64,000 bases of DNA from Streptosporangium saharense (GTDB lineage: Bacteria; Actinomycetota; Actinomycetes; Streptosporangiales; Streptosporangiaceae): positions 660,432 through 724,431 of the forward strand of contig NZ_JACHJP010000001.1 in assembly GCF_014203715.1 (NCBI RefSeq), written 5' to 3'. Each line of letters starts with the position of its first letter. Position 1 is the first letter of the stretch. Under the pieces are notes generated by a model, which was not told the DNA's origin, did no database searches, and saw only the letters and a program-made list of their open reading frames with translations. Positions 35,757 through 45,034 of the stretch are shown in pieces. Both the position numbers and the translations under genes were made by a program.

Positions 35757-37787
35757 TCACCTGCCCGCGTCGGTCGTGAGCAGGGGCAGGGGCAGCATCA
35801 CCTCGACCGTGGTGCCCTTCCCGGGAGCGCCGCTGACGAGGCAGAGCCCGCCCAGCTCGGCGGTCCGCTCCCGCATGGAGGTCAGGCCCACGCCCGAACG
35901 GCGCTCCTGCGGCAGCCCGACGCCGTCATCGACGATCATCAGGCGCAGCGCCTCGGGCTCACGGCGCAACTCGACCCGGACGCGGTCGGCGTGCGCGTGC
36001 CGCCGTACGTTGGTCAGCGCCTCCTGCGCGATCCGGTAGACCGCCACCTCGACGGCGGCGGGAAGATCGTCCAGGTCACCCTCGGTCTCCACCTCGGTGA
36101 CGGGCCCCTCGGGACCGGCGGGCCCGGCCAGGGTCCGTACGGCGGCGGCCAGCCCGAGATCGTCGAGGGCGGGCGGGCGCAGGCCGTACACGAGCTGCCT
36201 GATGTCGCCGGTGACCGAGTCCATGCCGGAACGCAGCTCGCCCAGCAGCCCGTCCGTCGCCTCGGGGGAGCTCTTCAGGCTGAGCCGGGCCATGTTGATG
36301 GTCATGGCCAGCCCGCTGAGCGTCTGGCCAAGGCCGTCGTGCAGGTCACGGCGCAGGCGTCGGCGCTCCTCCTCCCTGGCGGTCAGGATGCGCTCCCGGG
36401 AACGCTGCAGGTCGGCCGCCATCCGCAGCGCGTGCGCCACGTCGGCCGCGTACGGCACCAGCGTGGCCAGCACCCGTTCGTCGTGCGCCGCGGGGAAGCG
36501 GCGCGGGGCCGGTGGCCCGACCAGCAGCCGCCCCACCCGCTCGCCGTGCCAGACCAGCGGCACCTCGCGCGGGGAGTCGCCGACCTGCCCGCTGGCCGCG
36601 CTCGCCACGCTGACCCACCGCTCCGGCTCGCCGCCGGTCACCTCGACCGTCACTCCCTGTACGGCGAGGCCCTCACGCAACACGCCGATCACCGATGCCA
36701 GCGCCTGCGCCGGATCCCCCCGGCGTTCCTCCTGGACCAGCCGCTCGGCGAGTAGCCGCGGATCACCGACCGGGCCGTACAGCAGGCGGTCGATGGCGCG
36801 TTGCAGCACCCGGCGCAACGGCTGGAAGAACGCCCCGGTGAACAGGGCGGCGGCGAGCCCGGCGATCTGGTCGACTCCCGAGACCACCAGGCTCGACAGC
36901 GCCGCGACCCCGAAGTAGACCCCACCGACCACGGCCAGCAGCCCGGCCGCGACGAAGGTCCGGCTGACGATGGTGTCAATCCCGTACAGCCGGTAGCGCG
37001 TCACCGAGAACACCAGCGCGATCGGAAGGAGCGTCGCCCACAGGATCGACAGCCAGGTCAGCTCGGGCACGACGACGCCGACGAACATGAACACGATGTA
37101 TCCGGCGAACGCCAGCAGCGGCCAGCCGATCTGCCGCCTGCCCACCGGATCGGCCCTGCGGAACCGCAGCAACATGGACAGCGCCGCCAGCGGCAGCGTC
37201 GCCAGGATGCCCGTCCAGTTCACGATCGCCAGCGTCGGGTGGTACGGCGCCAGCTCGGGGATCTGCAGCGGGTTGTGGATGACGACGGGCAGCAGGTAAC
37301 CCTCAAGCGGCGGGTCGGGCCGTACGAACTGGCGCAGCATCTCGGCGGCGGTGGACACCGCGCCCAGCGCCACCACCAGCCGCCAGCGCGGCGAGGGCAA
37401 CTTGCCGTCCGGGGAGTACAGCGGCAGCAGCATCTCCAGCGCGAGCCCGGAGACCGCCCACCCCACGTAGACCGGGAACCTCAGGGACCCCGCGAGCGTG
37501 AGATGCCCATGCGATGCGGCCACCAGCATCATCGCCTGGCAGAAGTCGTGCAGGGCACCGCCGAGCCCGCCGATACACATCAGCCACGCCAGCTTGAGCC
37601 GGGGCCGGTGCGCGATGAGGAAGGCGCCGACCGCGGGGAAGGTCACCCCCGCCGCCGTCAGCGGGGTGGCCGTCTCCGGCAGCCGCCACTCCTCGGGCAG
37701 CGTCGCGAAGGTCACCATGGCGATGGTCACGAGCACCGGGGACACAATGGCCAGGACGACGGTGACCACCCGGGCTGCCCGCGCCAT
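35757..37787 (-). CDS. orphan NarL-family sensor histidine kinase
   Basis: 676 residues from ATG 37787 (MARAARVVTVVLAIVSPVL). About ten membrane helices fill residues 1-320. A GAF-like region follows at 395-470, then HisKA_3 with His in RRDLHDGLGQTLSG near 481 and HATPase_c with EALTNVRRHAHADRV and GVGLTSMRERTAELGG. It is the LiaS/NarX branch, normally paired with a LuxR-type regulator, but none is adjacent. Its stop lies immediately after the stop of the convergent STAS gene. Confidence 0.9.
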   Translation of the reverse strand: MARAARVVTVVLAIVSPVLVTIAMVTFATLPEEWRLPETATPLTAAGVTFPAVGAFLIAHRPRLKLAWLMCIGGLGGALHDFCQAMMLVAASHGHLTLAGSLRFPVYVGWAVSGLALEMLLPLYSPDGKLPSPRWRLVVALGAVSTAAEMLRQFVRPDPPLEGYLLPVVIHNPLQIPELAPYHPTLAIVNWTGILATLPLAALSMLLRFRRADPVGRRQIGWPLLAFAGYIVFMFVGVVVPELTWLSILWATLLPIALVFSVTRYRLYGIDTIVSRTFVAAGLLAVVGGVYFGVAALSSLVVSGVDQIAGLAAALFTGAFFQPLRRVLQRAIDRLLYGPVGDPRLLAERLVQEERRGDPAQALASVIGVLREGLAVQGVTVEVTGGEPERWVSVASAASGQVGDSPREVPLVWHGERVGRLLVGPPAPRRFPAAHDERVLATLVPYAADVAHALRMAADLQRSRERILTAREEERRRLRRDLHDGLGQTLSGLAMTINMARLSLKSSPEATDGLLGELRSGMDSVTGDIRQLVYGLRPPALDDLGLAAAVRTLAGPAGPEGPVTEVETEGDLDDLPAAVEVAVYRIAQEALTNVRRHAHADRVRVELRREPEALRLMIVDDGVGLPQERRSGVGLTSMRERTAELGGLCLVSGAPGKGTTVEVMLPLPLLTTDAGR

Positions 37788-38045
37788 CCCACCCCCGCTC
37801 TCCGCCCCCCATTTCCGCCCGACCCTAGCGCGCCTTCTGGCCAGCACAAAGGGGTCTCAACGGTGCTGTGGTCCTGTGGTTCACAGGGTGGCGCGAACTC
37901 CCGGTGATACCCGGCCGAAGACGTTCGACCTCGTCTGGTGCCTCCCCACGGGAGTGCCGGGATCTACAGGTCCGGATTCACCACCACCTGCAGCGACTGG
38001 CGCTCCACCGAACAGCCCCGCGAGCCGTACTCCATCACCGGATCT

Positions 38046-38405
38046 TCAGAGATCCGGCCAGACGTGGGTGTCCGTGTACGGAGACCGCCCGGTGACGAAC
38101 CAGTTCTGAAGATCGTGGAGACGTTCCAACGCGGCCTCGTAGTAGTCGGGCTCGGGACGGGGAAAGTTCGGGTGGCCGGTCCAACCCGGCACGAAGTCGG
38201 CCAGAAACCAGTAGCCGTCGACCAGCCAGCGGTCGAGTCGTTCCTCGGCCTCGTAGCGAGCACAGACCCGGCGCATCGCCCTCTCCAGGCGACCGAACGC
38301 CTGCCGGTCCCAGTGCAGATCACCCCGGAGCCGAAGCAGGAAGGAACCGTCCTCCGCCTCGAACTCCCGCCGAAGCACCTCAAGATCGTCCACCCACCTC
38401 AGCAT
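38046..38405 (-). CDS. hypothetical protein
   Basis: 119 residues rich in aromatic and charged residues (MLRWVDDLEVLRREFEAEDGSF; DRWLVDGYWFLADFVPGWTGHPNFPRPEPDYYEAALERLHDLQNWFVTG). No known domain recognised; no signal or membrane segment. It looks like the many small soluble accessory proteins found near immunity-type genes, and a SUKH-like gene lies divergently 117 bp away. Coding potential is good on codon grounds, function unknown. Confidence 0.6.
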   Translation of the reverse strand: MLRWVDDLEVLRREFEAEDGSFLLRLRGDLHWDRQAFGRLERAMRRVCARYEAEERLDRWLVDGYWFLADFVPGWTGHPNFPRPEPDYYEAALERLHDLQNWFVTGRSPYTDTHVWPDL

Positions 38406-38522
38406 GCCACGGCGGCTCCGGACACTTCATGTCATCGGACATGGTGTGACGGTCACGTCAGCTTGTGGGATCAGGCGCATCTATCGGAGCTGGTTGTCGG
38501 ATCTGCTCGCTACGGTCGGTCC

Positions 38523-39092
38523 GTGAGTGACGATCAGACCGCGTTGGAGCGGCTTCTCGCCCTGGTGCCCCCGCCGACGGATCCGCTGTTCGCCCTGGGG
38601 AGTTGGGAGGAGTTGTTCACGGACCTGGGAACGGGACTGCCCTCGGACTACGTGGCGCTCATCGACGCCTACGGGTCGAGTGACTTCTCCGACTGGCTCG
38701 GGGTGGGGGATCCTCGGCGGGACGGACACGGGTCCAGTAAGGATGCCGGGGCGCGGGAGATGGGTGACCAGTATCGCTTCTTCCGCTCGCGGTGGCCGGA
38801 GGACAATCCGTTCGCGGCCTGGCCCGAGCCCGGGGGGTTCCTGTCGTGGGGGAACACCAATGACGGTGATCACCTGGGGTGGCTGACCGTGGGCGAGCCC
38901 GATCGGTGGCCGGTGGCCCTCTGGCCGCGTCACCACGGTCATCGGGTCGTCGAGCTGACGGTGACGGAGTTCCTGGTGGGCTGGTTCACGGGTGAGCTCG
39001 TCGGCGAGGAGTTGCCGGACCTGACCCCGCTCACCTGTGCGCCTTGGGGATGCGGCTGTGGCGGCGACTGCATGAGACAAGGCGGGAGATAG
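38523..39092 (+). CDS. SMI1/KNR4 (SUKH) family protein
   Basis: 189 residues from GTG 38523 (MSDDQTALERLLALVPPP). SUKH core: WEELFTDLGTGLPSDYVALIDAYGSSDFSDWLGVG and FLSWGNTNDGDHLGWLTVGEPDRWPVALWPRHHG. SUKH proteins are commonly immunity proteins against polymorphic or contact-dependent nuclease toxins. No toxin gene is visible here, so it may be an orphan immunity gene. The C-terminal CGCGGDC is Cys-rich, which is unusual for the family. Confidence 0.8.
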   Translation: MSDDQTALERLLALVPPPTDPLFALGSWEELFTDLGTGLPSDYVALIDAYGSSDFSDWLGVGDPRRDGHGSSKDAGAREMGDQYRFFRSRWPEDNPFAAWPEPGGFLSWGNTNDGDHLGWLTVGEPDRWPVALWPRHHGHRVVELTVTEFLVGWFTGELVGEELPDLTPLTCAPWGCGCGGDCMRQGGR

Positions 39093-39168
39093 GCCTGGTA
39101 CGGCCCCGGCCTGGGATGTCGCCGGGCCAGGCACGACGGCTTCTGCGCCTGGTGGAGGTGGATCCAGG

Positions 39169-39312
39169 GTGGCTGACACGGCAGGCGAGGAACAAGCTGG
39201 TGCGGCCCGGTGCCGTCGGCTGTCGATCGCTGGAATCGGTGCGTCCGGTGAGGGTGATCTGTCGGAACGGGTCGAAGATCTGCTGGGGGAGCGGTTCGGT
39301 CGCTCGGTGTGA
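39169..39312 (+). pseudogene. possible antitoxin C-terminal remnant
   Basis: A 47-codon frame from GTG 39169 ends ...RLSIAGIGASGEGDLSERVEDLLGERFGRSV. The pattern GxGxSGxxDLSERVxxLL resembles the C-terminal tail of antitoxins that accompany PIN-domain toxins in actinobacteria. No ribbon-helix-helix N-terminus and no PIN gene follow, so if the match is real this is a relic. Low confidence. Confidence 0.28.
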
Positions 39313-39349
39313 GACGCGCGTTCCTGGTCGAGGTCGTTATGGTCTTTGT

Positions 39350-39823
39350 GTGACTGAGAGTTTCCGCCTTGAGGCCGTTACCCCCGCCAATGTTGAGACG
39401 GCTCTTGGGATCAGGGTTCGGCCTGATCAGGAGCGGTTTGTTTCGCCGGTGGTCAAATCGTTGGCGGAGGCTTACGCGTACGGGGAGGTGGCCTGGCCGC
39501 GCCTGATTTTTGATGGGGACCGGCCGGTGGGTTTCCTCATGGCCTTTCTGAACATCGACTGGGACGGCAAGGGGGTTGACTTCCGGTCCGGTCTCTGGCG
39601 GCTCAATGTGGTGGCCGACGCGCAGGGGCGTGGGGTCGGGCGTTTCGCCGTCGAGTCGGTGGCCGCCGAGGTGCGGCGCCGGGGCGAGACGCGGATGTAC
39701 GTCACCTGGGAGCCGGGGAAGGACGGGCCTGAGGGCTTCTACCGGAAACTCGGGTTCCGGTTGACGGGTGAGGTGAGCGGGGGCGAGACGGTCGGGGTGC
39801 TGGATCTGACGAGCTTCTCGTGA
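39350..39823 (+). CDS. GNAT-family N-acetyltransferase
   Basis: 157 residues from GTG 39350 (MTESFRLEAVTPANVETAL). GNAT fold: substrate arm VRPDQERFVSPVVKSLAEAYAY, acetyl-CoA binding LWRLNVVADAQGRGVGRFAVESVAAEVRRRG (R/Q-G-x-G-x-A motif as GRGVGR), and C-terminal EGFYRKLGFRLTGEV. The N-terminal part resembles spermidine/diamine acetyltransferases of the PaiA/BltD type. The substrate is not certain. Confidence 0.9.
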   Translation: MTESFRLEAVTPANVETALGIRVRPDQERFVSPVVKSLAEAYAYGEVAWPRLIFDGDRPVGFLMAFLNIDWDGKGVDFRSGLWRLNVVADAQGRGVGRFAVESVAAEVRRRGETRMYVTWEPGKDGPEGFYRKLGFRLTGEVSGGETVGVLDLTSFS

Positions 39824-39933
39824 GGCACATCGTCGTGGGGGGGGACACCGGTCCCCGAAGTTCTGATCCGCGCCGGGGCTGAAATCGCGCGCCTTTCTTG
39901 GGATTTCCGCTTCACAGAAGCGTGAGCGTGTTC

Positions 39934-39945
39934 AGTCATATGACT
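39934..39945. promoter_or_regulatory. AT-rich palindrome upstream of the S1 protease
   Basis: Perfect 12-bp palindrome AGTCATATGACT in the 189-bp gap, 67 bp before the protease start. Candidate operator or promoter element; no -10/-35 pair can be assigned with confidence. Confidence 0.4.
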
Positions 39946-40012
39946 CAGGATCTTTTCCTCTCGATACCTCATCGTCGGATGCGTCAGATTCCAGCCCGTG
40001 GAGAGGATCGAG

Positions 40013-41344
40013 ATGTTTCCGGTGAAGAACAGGGTTCGTTTACCCGGGTGGGCGCGTCCGCTGGCCGTGGCGGTTTTGGCATTCGGCGTGGTGATGGCGC
40101 CGAACGTCGTCGGGGGTGCCGCCTCCGCCGCCCCGGCCCCCACACCCACCTCCGCCGCCGAGAGCGGCCCGGTCCCCACGCCCGCCGCCGAGAGAATGCG
40201 GGCCGCGCTGGACGGGCAGCGGGAGAAGGACAGGCTCGCGGAGGCCAAAGAACGCTGGAAACGCGAGAACGGCGTCATCGGAATGTCCGCCGACAGCGCC
40301 GGGCACGTCACGGCCGCCGTTTCGAGAACGGCACCTGCTGACAGACTCGCCGAGGTCAGGGCCACGGTGAACGCCAGGCGACTGTCCCCGGACGGCGCCC
40401 CGGTCACCGTGACCCGCAGCACCCTGACCTCGGCCGACATCGAGGCGACGGCGGCCACGATCATCGCCTTCCACGCCGAGCACCCGGAATACGGGATCAG
40501 CTTCAGTTTCGACGCGGCGAGGGACGCGACCGTGGTCAGTGGAAATCTGCCCGCCGTACTCGCCGAGAAGCTTGAGGCGAAGGCCGGAAAGGTCATTCTG
40601 GAGATGTCTCCGGAAACTCTCATGGAGGAGAACGTCGGCACCTCCTCCCTCGGTGCCCTGGAGGGAGTGGGAAGGGTTCAGGACCGGGGCCCATGGCATT
40701 TCGGAGGGGCGCGAATCTCCTCCCATGACGGCACCGTCTGCTCAAGCGGGTTCTCGATGGACGCCAGTCCGGGATACGACGCGACCTATTCGACGACCGC
40801 GTCGCACTGTGGGCCGCTCAACACGAACTGGCTCTCCGGCGGCTACGAGTACGGCACGGTCATCTGGCGGGTCGACTTCCCGGCAACCGACGTGATGAAG
40901 CTCGCCTGCTGTAGCGAGCACTACGGAGACAGGATCTGGACCAGCCCGACCACCACCAGGAAGGTCTCGTGGGCCTGGGACCCGGACCTCGGCTACAACA
41001 CTCCTGCGGGCGGTAGCGGCATCTGCGTCTCCGGTGGCAAGAGCGGCAACGAGGAGTGCTTCGCCCGCGTCACCAACACCGACGCGACCGTCTGTTTCTC
41101 CGGTCAGAGCGCGTGCACCCAGCACCTGATGGCGTACGAGCGGGACAACGGCAGCCAGATGACGTGGGGCGGCGACTCCGGCTCCCCCGTCTACACCATC
41201 GACAACGGCAACGTCGACGCCCACGGCACGCACGTCGGGTTCGAGCGCAGGTCCTACGGGGGCGGGGCCGCGAAGTATCTCCACTACGCCATGAAGTACT
41301 CCACCATCAGGCACTACTACGGCGGAGTCATCAGGAACTGGTAG
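40013..41344 (+). CDS. secreted trypsin-like (S1) serine protease with pro-region
   Basis: 443 residues. The ATG at 40013 is chosen because GGAGAGG sits 6 nt upstream; a GTG at 39998 is possible. Signal peptide about 1-35 (WARPLAVAVLAFGVVMAPNVVGGAASA). A charged pro-region runs to about residue 215, then a chymotrypsin-like domain with catalytic His265 in TTASHCG and Ser389 in GGDSGSPV. The Asp is probably in DFPATDVMKL. Six or more Cys suggest disulfides (CCSEH, CVSGG, CFSGQSAC). Extracellular protease of the streptogrisin/alpha-lytic style. Confidence 0.92.
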   Translation: MFPVKNRVRLPGWARPLAVAVLAFGVVMAPNVVGGAASAAPAPTPTSAAESGPVPTPAAERMRAALDGQREKDRLAEAKERWKRENGVIGMSADSAGHVTAAVSRTAPADRLAEVRATVNARRLSPDGAPVTVTRSTLTSADIEATAATIIAFHAEHPEYGISFSFDAARDATVVSGNLPAVLAEKLEAKAGKVILEMSPETLMEENVGTSSLGALEGVGRVQDRGPWHFGGARISSHDGTVCSSGFSMDASPGYDATYSTTASHCGPLNTNWLSGGYEYGTVIWRVDFPATDVMKLACCSEHYGDRIWTSPTTTRKVSWAWDPDLGYNTPAGGSGICVSGGKSGNEECFARVTNTDATVCFSGQSACTQHLMAYERDNGSQMTWGGDSGSPVYTIDNGNVDAHGTHVGFERRSYGGGAAKYLHYAMKYSTIRHYYGGVIRNW

Positions 41345-41351
41345 CCACGCC

Positions 41352-41382
41352 GTGCCGATGCCCTCGAACAGGGCATCGGCAC
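41352..41382. terminator. bidirectional hairpin terminator
   Basis: Perfect 13-bp stem GTGCCGATGCCCT/AGGGCATCGGCAC with a 5-nt loop, starting 7 bp after the protease stop and ending 5 bp before the stop of the convergent MFS gene. Symmetric placement suits termination from both sides. Confidence 0.85.
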
Positions 41383-41387
41383 CCCGG

Positions 41388-42548
41388 TCAGGCCGTCCTG
41401 GTCCTGCCGAAGGCGGCGGTGACGGCCACGGCGACCAGGGCGAGCGCGGTTCCCACCCACATCACCCCGGGAAGCGACACCCCGTCCACGATCCGGCCGC
41501 CGACGAACGCGCCGAGCGCGATGGAGACGTTGAAGACGCCGACGAAGAACGCCGTGCCCATCTCGCCGTCGCCGGAGCGGAGGATCCAGAGCTGCAGCGC
41601 CACCCCGACGCCGCCGTAGCCGAGGCCCCACACCACGAGCATGACCAGAGGCAGGCCGACCAGGGGAAGCGCCGCCGTGGCGAGCGCGATCAGCAGGGCC
41701 AGCGTGATCAGGACCGGCCTGGGGTTCCTGGCCGCCCACGCGCCCGCCACGAAGTTCCCGGCCACGCCCGCCGCGCCGTACAGCAGCAGAGCGGCACTGA
41801 CGAAGGCGGGACCGGCGTGTGAGACCTGCTCCAGGAACGGCCGGACGTAGGTGTAGGCCGCGAAGTGGCCGGACACGATCAGGGCCGTCAGGACAAGGAC
41901 GATCTTGAGCGAGCCGGAGAGCCTCCGGGCGGGCGACGGCTCGGACCCGCGCTCCCGGGGTTCGCCGGGCAGGGGCGGCAGGGTGACGGCCAGCAGCACG
42001 ATGAGGGCCAGGGCCAGCGCCCCCATGGACGCGAACGCGGTCCGCCACCCCGCGAACGACGAGATGAACGTCGCCAGGGGCACCCCGAGCACCGACGCCA
42101 CCGACACCCCGGCCAGGATGATCGACGTGGCCCGTCCGACGGACGCCTCGGGCACCAGCCGCAGGCCGAGCCCGGCCGCGAAGGCCCAGAATCCGCCGAT
42201 GCTCACCCCGGTCAGCACCCGCGCGGCCATCATGACTAGGTAGTTCGGCGCGAACGCGCCCGCCAGGTTCGCCACCGACAGCAGCGCCACCAGTCCCAGC
42301 AGCATGACGCGCCGGTCGAGCCGCCGGGTGGTGATCGCCAGCACGGGCGCGGAGATGGCGGCGACCAGTCCGGGAGCCGTCATCGTCAGCCCCGCCGTAC
42401 CGTCAGAGACGCCGAGGTCCGTGGCGATCGAGGTCAGCAGGCCGACGGGGAGCATCTCGCTGGTCACGATGGTGAAGGTGCCCACCGCGACCGAGAACAC
42501 GGCGAGCCAGCGCGCCCGCGTGACGGCGGAAACGTCAGTCATGGTCAT
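41388..42548 (-). CDS. MFS transporter, AraJ/YdhP-like (12 TM)
   Basis: 386 residues, about 12 helices. FTIVTSEMLPVGLLTSIATDLGVSDGTAGLTMTAPG at the N-terminus and AARVLTGVSIGGFWAFAAGLGLRLVPEASVGRATSIILAGVSVASVLGVPLATFI are hallmarks of the DHA1 AraJ/YdhP sugar-efflux/drug-efflux group. Divergent from a LysR regulator with an LTTR-like dyad between them, so it is probably inducible. The exported compound is unknown. Confidence 0.93.
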   Translation of the reverse strand: MTMTDVSAVTRARWLAVFSVAVGTFTIVTSEMLPVGLLTSIATDLGVSDGTAGLTMTAPGLVAAISAPVLAITTRRLDRRVMLLGLVALLSVANLAGAFAPNYLVMMAARVLTGVSIGGFWAFAAGLGLRLVPEASVGRATSIILAGVSVASVLGVPLATFISSFAGWRTAFASMGALALALIVLLAVTLPPLPGEPRERGSEPSPARRLSGSLKIVLVLTALIVSGHFAAYTYVRPFLEQVSHAGPAFVSAALLLYGAAGVAGNFVAGAWAARNPRPVLITLALLIALATAALPLVGLPLVMLVVWGLGYGGVGVALQLWILRSGDGEMGTAFFVGVFNVSIALGAFVGGRIVDGVSLPGVMWVGTALALVAVAVTAAFGRTRTA

Positions 42549-42605
42549 GCGACCAGCCTTCTGCCGGTCGTCGGCGGGAACAATGACGAAGCTCGAAGGC
42601 TTGGT

Positions 42606-42618
42606 TTAGGTGAGCTAA
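42606..42618. promoter_or_regulatory. LysR-type operator candidate
   Basis: TTAG-N5-CTAA dyad, 14 bp before the GTG of the LysR gene and about 60 bp from the divergent MFS start. Short arms, so only moderate support. Confidence 0.45.
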
Positions 42619-42632
42619 GCGAACATACGGGG

Positions 42633-43541
42633 GTGAAGGTGGAGTTCAGGGAACTGGAGTGCTTTGTCGTGCTCAGCGAGGAACTGCACTTCGCGCGTAC
42701 GGCTGACCGCCTCTACCTGTCACCCGGCCGGGTGAGCCAGCTCATGCGCTCCCTGGAGACCAGGGTCGGCGGCCGGCTCTTCCAGCGCACCAGCAGGCGC
42801 GTGAGCCTCACGCCGCTCGGCCAGCGTTTCCTCGCCGACCTGCGGCCCTCCTACGACGGCCTCGCGGAGGCGGTCAACCGGGTCAAGGCGGCGGCCCGCG
42901 AGGTGACGGGCGTGATCAGGGTCGGCTTCCTGGCCACGCCGACGGACGTCGTCGTCGGCAGCGTGCGGGCCTTCGAACGCCGGTATCCAGAGTGTGAGGT
43001 TGAGCTCGTGGAGATCACGCTCTCCGACCCCTTCGGGAAGCTGCGGTCCGGGGAGGTGGACATCGCCTTCTCACTGCTCCCGATCGACGAGCCCGACCTG
43101 GTGACGGGCGAGGAGCTGAACCGGGTCTCCTACCAGCTCGGTGTCTCCGCACGCCACCCGATGGCCGGGCGTTCGCACATCGACGTGGAGGAACTGGTGG
43201 ACGTGGCCCTGATCGGACTGGACGGCCCGGCCCCCCGCGTGTGGGCCGATCGGATGGCGCCGTTCTTCACCCCTTCGGGCCGCCCCATTCCCCGGGCCGG
43301 TGCGGTGGTCACCTGTCAGGAGGGGCTTACCCAGGTGACGCTCAACCGGGGCGGCATGCTGTTCTGCACCCCCACGGCGCTCCACTACCGGCGCCCGGAC
43401 ATCAGCTTCGTCCCCGTCACGGGACTGCCTCCCTCGATCCTCGGCCTGGCCTGGGCGAAGGCGGCGGAGACGGCGGCGATCCGGGCGTTCAACGAGGTGG
43501 CCGTCGAACACGCGCTGGGAGCCGCCGCCCTGGTCGCATAA
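42633..43541 (+). CDS. LysR-family transcriptional regulator
   Basis: 302 residues, GTG start (MKVEFRELECFVVLSEELHFARTADRLYL). HTH: DRLYLSPGRVSQLMRSLETRVGGRLFQRTSRRVSLTP. The substrate-binding domain begins near 90 (GVIRVGFLATPTDVVVGSVRAFERRYP). Most likely controls the divergent MFS exporter. Confidence 0.94.
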   Translation: MKVEFRELECFVVLSEELHFARTADRLYLSPGRVSQLMRSLETRVGGRLFQRTSRRVSLTPLGQRFLADLRPSYDGLAEAVNRVKAAAREVTGVIRVGFLATPTDVVVGSVRAFERRYPECEVELVEITLSDPFGKLRSGEVDIAFSLLPIDEPDLVTGEELNRVSYQLGVSARHPMAGRSHIDVEELVDVALIGLDGPAPRVWADRMAPFFTPSGRPIPRAGAVVTCQEGLTQVTLNRGGMLFCTPTALHYRRPDISFVPVTGLPPSILGLAWAKAAETAAIRAFNEVAVEHALGAAALVA

Positions 43542-43681
43542 TCCGTTGCGGTGCTTCGCCGTACTGGGCCACCATGATGTCCATGTCCCGTCACGCCTTC
43601 CAGAAGACGCTCGCCGTCGCGGGTGTTCTTGGGCGTGCCTGCGACGGCCTGGAGCGTTGACCTCTTCCCGTGAGTCCTGAG

Positions 43682-43722
43682 GTGACCCGGCGGGGAGAGG
43701 TTGTCGCCCCACATCGGGTCAC
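43682..43722 (+). promoter_or_regulatory. tuf: leader hairpin ahead of the EF-Tu paralogue
   Basis: Perfect 8-bp arms GTGACCCG (43682-43689) and CGGGTCAC (43715-43722), with GGGG/CCCC able to extend the stem inside across small bulges. It lies 30 bp upstream of the tuf start in a 211-bp non-coding leader. It could be an operator, an attenuator stem or a translational control element. Confidence 0.5.
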
Positions 43723-43752
43723 AAGAACCTCCAGGTCTTCAGGGAAGGGATC

Positions 43753-44919
43753 ATGGCCAAGCAGGCCTACGTGCGGAACAAGCCGCACCTCAACATCGGC
43801 ACCATGGGTCACGTCGACCACGGCAAGACCACGCTGACCGCCGCGATCACCAGGGTGCTCGCCGAGCGGGGCCGCGCGACGTACACGCCGTTCGAGAAGA
43901 TCGACCGCACGCCCGAGGAGGCGCGGCGGGGCATCACGATCAACATCTCGCACGTCGAGTACGAGACGGACACCCGTCACTACGCGCACGTGGACATGCC
44001 CGGCCACGCCGACTACGTGAAGAACATGATCACGGGGGCGGCGCAGCTCGACGGGGCCATCCTGGTGGTCTCCGCACAGGACGGCGTCATGCCGCAGACC
44101 CGCGAGCACGTGCTGCTCGCCAGGCGGGTCGGGGTCGAGCACCTGGTCGTCGCGCTGAACAAGGCCGACGGCGCCGACCCCGAGCTGGCCGACCTGGTCG
44201 AGCTTGAGCTCGGCGAACTGCTGGCCGAGCACGGCTACCACGACGTGCCCATGGTCAGGGTGTCCGGGCTGCGGGCGCTGGAGGGCGACCCCGAGTGGAC
44301 GGCCTCCGTCGAGACGCTGCTGCGGCAGGTGGACGACCATATCCCGGTCCCGGTCCGCTACGTCGACGCGCCGTTCCTCATGCCGGTGGAGAACGTGCTC
44401 ACCGTCACCGGGCGGGGAACTGTCGTCACCGGGGCGATCGAGCGCGGCTCGGTCAAGGTCGGCGAGACGGTCGAGGTCGTCGGCTTCGACGCGGACCTCA
44501 CCGCGGTGGTGACCGGCGTCGAGACCTTCGGCAGGACCATGGACCGGGGTGAGGCGGGTGACAACGCCGCGGTGCTTCTGCGTGGTGTACGGCGTGAGCA
44601 GGTGCGCAGGGGCCAGGTGCTGGCCGTACCGGGCTCGCAGAGCGCCCACCGGCGTCTCGTCGCCAGGATCTACCTGCTCACGACGGCCGAGGGCGGACGG
44701 CACAGCCCCGTCTCCGGCGGCTACCGGCCGCAGTTCTACCTCAGGACGACCGACGTCCCCGGCCAGATCGACCTGGACGCCCCGGCCGCTCCGGGGCAGA
44801 CGGTCGAGGCCGTCGTGGAACTGGGCAGGGCGGTGGCCCTGGAGCCCGGCCTGAGCTTCGCGATCCGCGAGGGCGGCCTGACCGTGGGAACGGGCACGGT
44901 GCTGTCCGTCCTCGATTAG
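43753..44919 (+). CDS. tuf: divergent second elongation factor Tu
   Basis: 388 residues. GTPase delivering aminoacyl-tRNA to the ribosome. G1 GHVDHGKT, G3 DMPGHAD, G4 NKAD; domains 2 and 3 are complete. It stands alone, outside the str operon, and is divergent: residue 82 is Met where most EF-Tu have Cys (DCPGH), the switch I text is [24 protein letters not shown], and the 180-190 region is shorter. Some streptomycetes carry an extra Tuf3 of this kind. Possible roles are stress-time translation or resistance to EF-Tu-targeting antibiotics. A 15-bp terminator stem follows. Confidence 0.95.
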   Translation: MAKQAYVRNKPHLNIGTMGHVDHGKTTLTAAITRVLAERGRATYTPFEKIDRTPEEARRGITINISHVEYETDTRHYAHVDMPGHADYVKNMITGAAQLDGAILVVSAQDGVMPQTREHVLLARRVGVEHLVVALNKADGADPELADLVELELGELLAEHGYHDVPMVRVSGLRALEGDPEWTASVETLLRQVDDHIPVPVRYVDAPFLMPVENVLTVTGRGTVVTGAIERGSVKVGETVEVVGFDADLTAVVTGVETFGRTMDRGEAGDNAAVLLRGVRREQVRRGQVLAVPGSQSAHRRLVARIYLLTTAEGGRHSPVSGGYRPQFYLRTTDVPGQIDLDAPAAPGQTVEAVVELGRAVALEPGLSFAIREGGLTVGTGTVLSVLD

Positions 44920-44927
44920 GTGTAGTG

Positions 44928-44963
44928 GCCTGACCTCGCCGCGTGTCGGCGGCGAGGTCAGGC
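44928..44963 (+). terminator. terminator of the EF-Tu paralogue
   Basis: Perfect 15-bp stem GCCTGACCTCGCCGC/GCGGCGAGGTCAGGC with a 6-nt loop, 8 bp after the stop codon. Confidence 0.85.
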
Positions 44964-45034
44964 TGTCTCACGGTCCGGTACGGCGGGGCGCCGTGGTGCG
45001 ATCACACCCAGGATCCCGCTGGATTCGGGCCGGA

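Noticed and set aside
43542..43680. small coding gene in the leader of the EF-Tu paralogue
   Set aside because: No frame with start, ribosome-binding site and plausible composition; minus-strand frames run on from neighbours without motifs.
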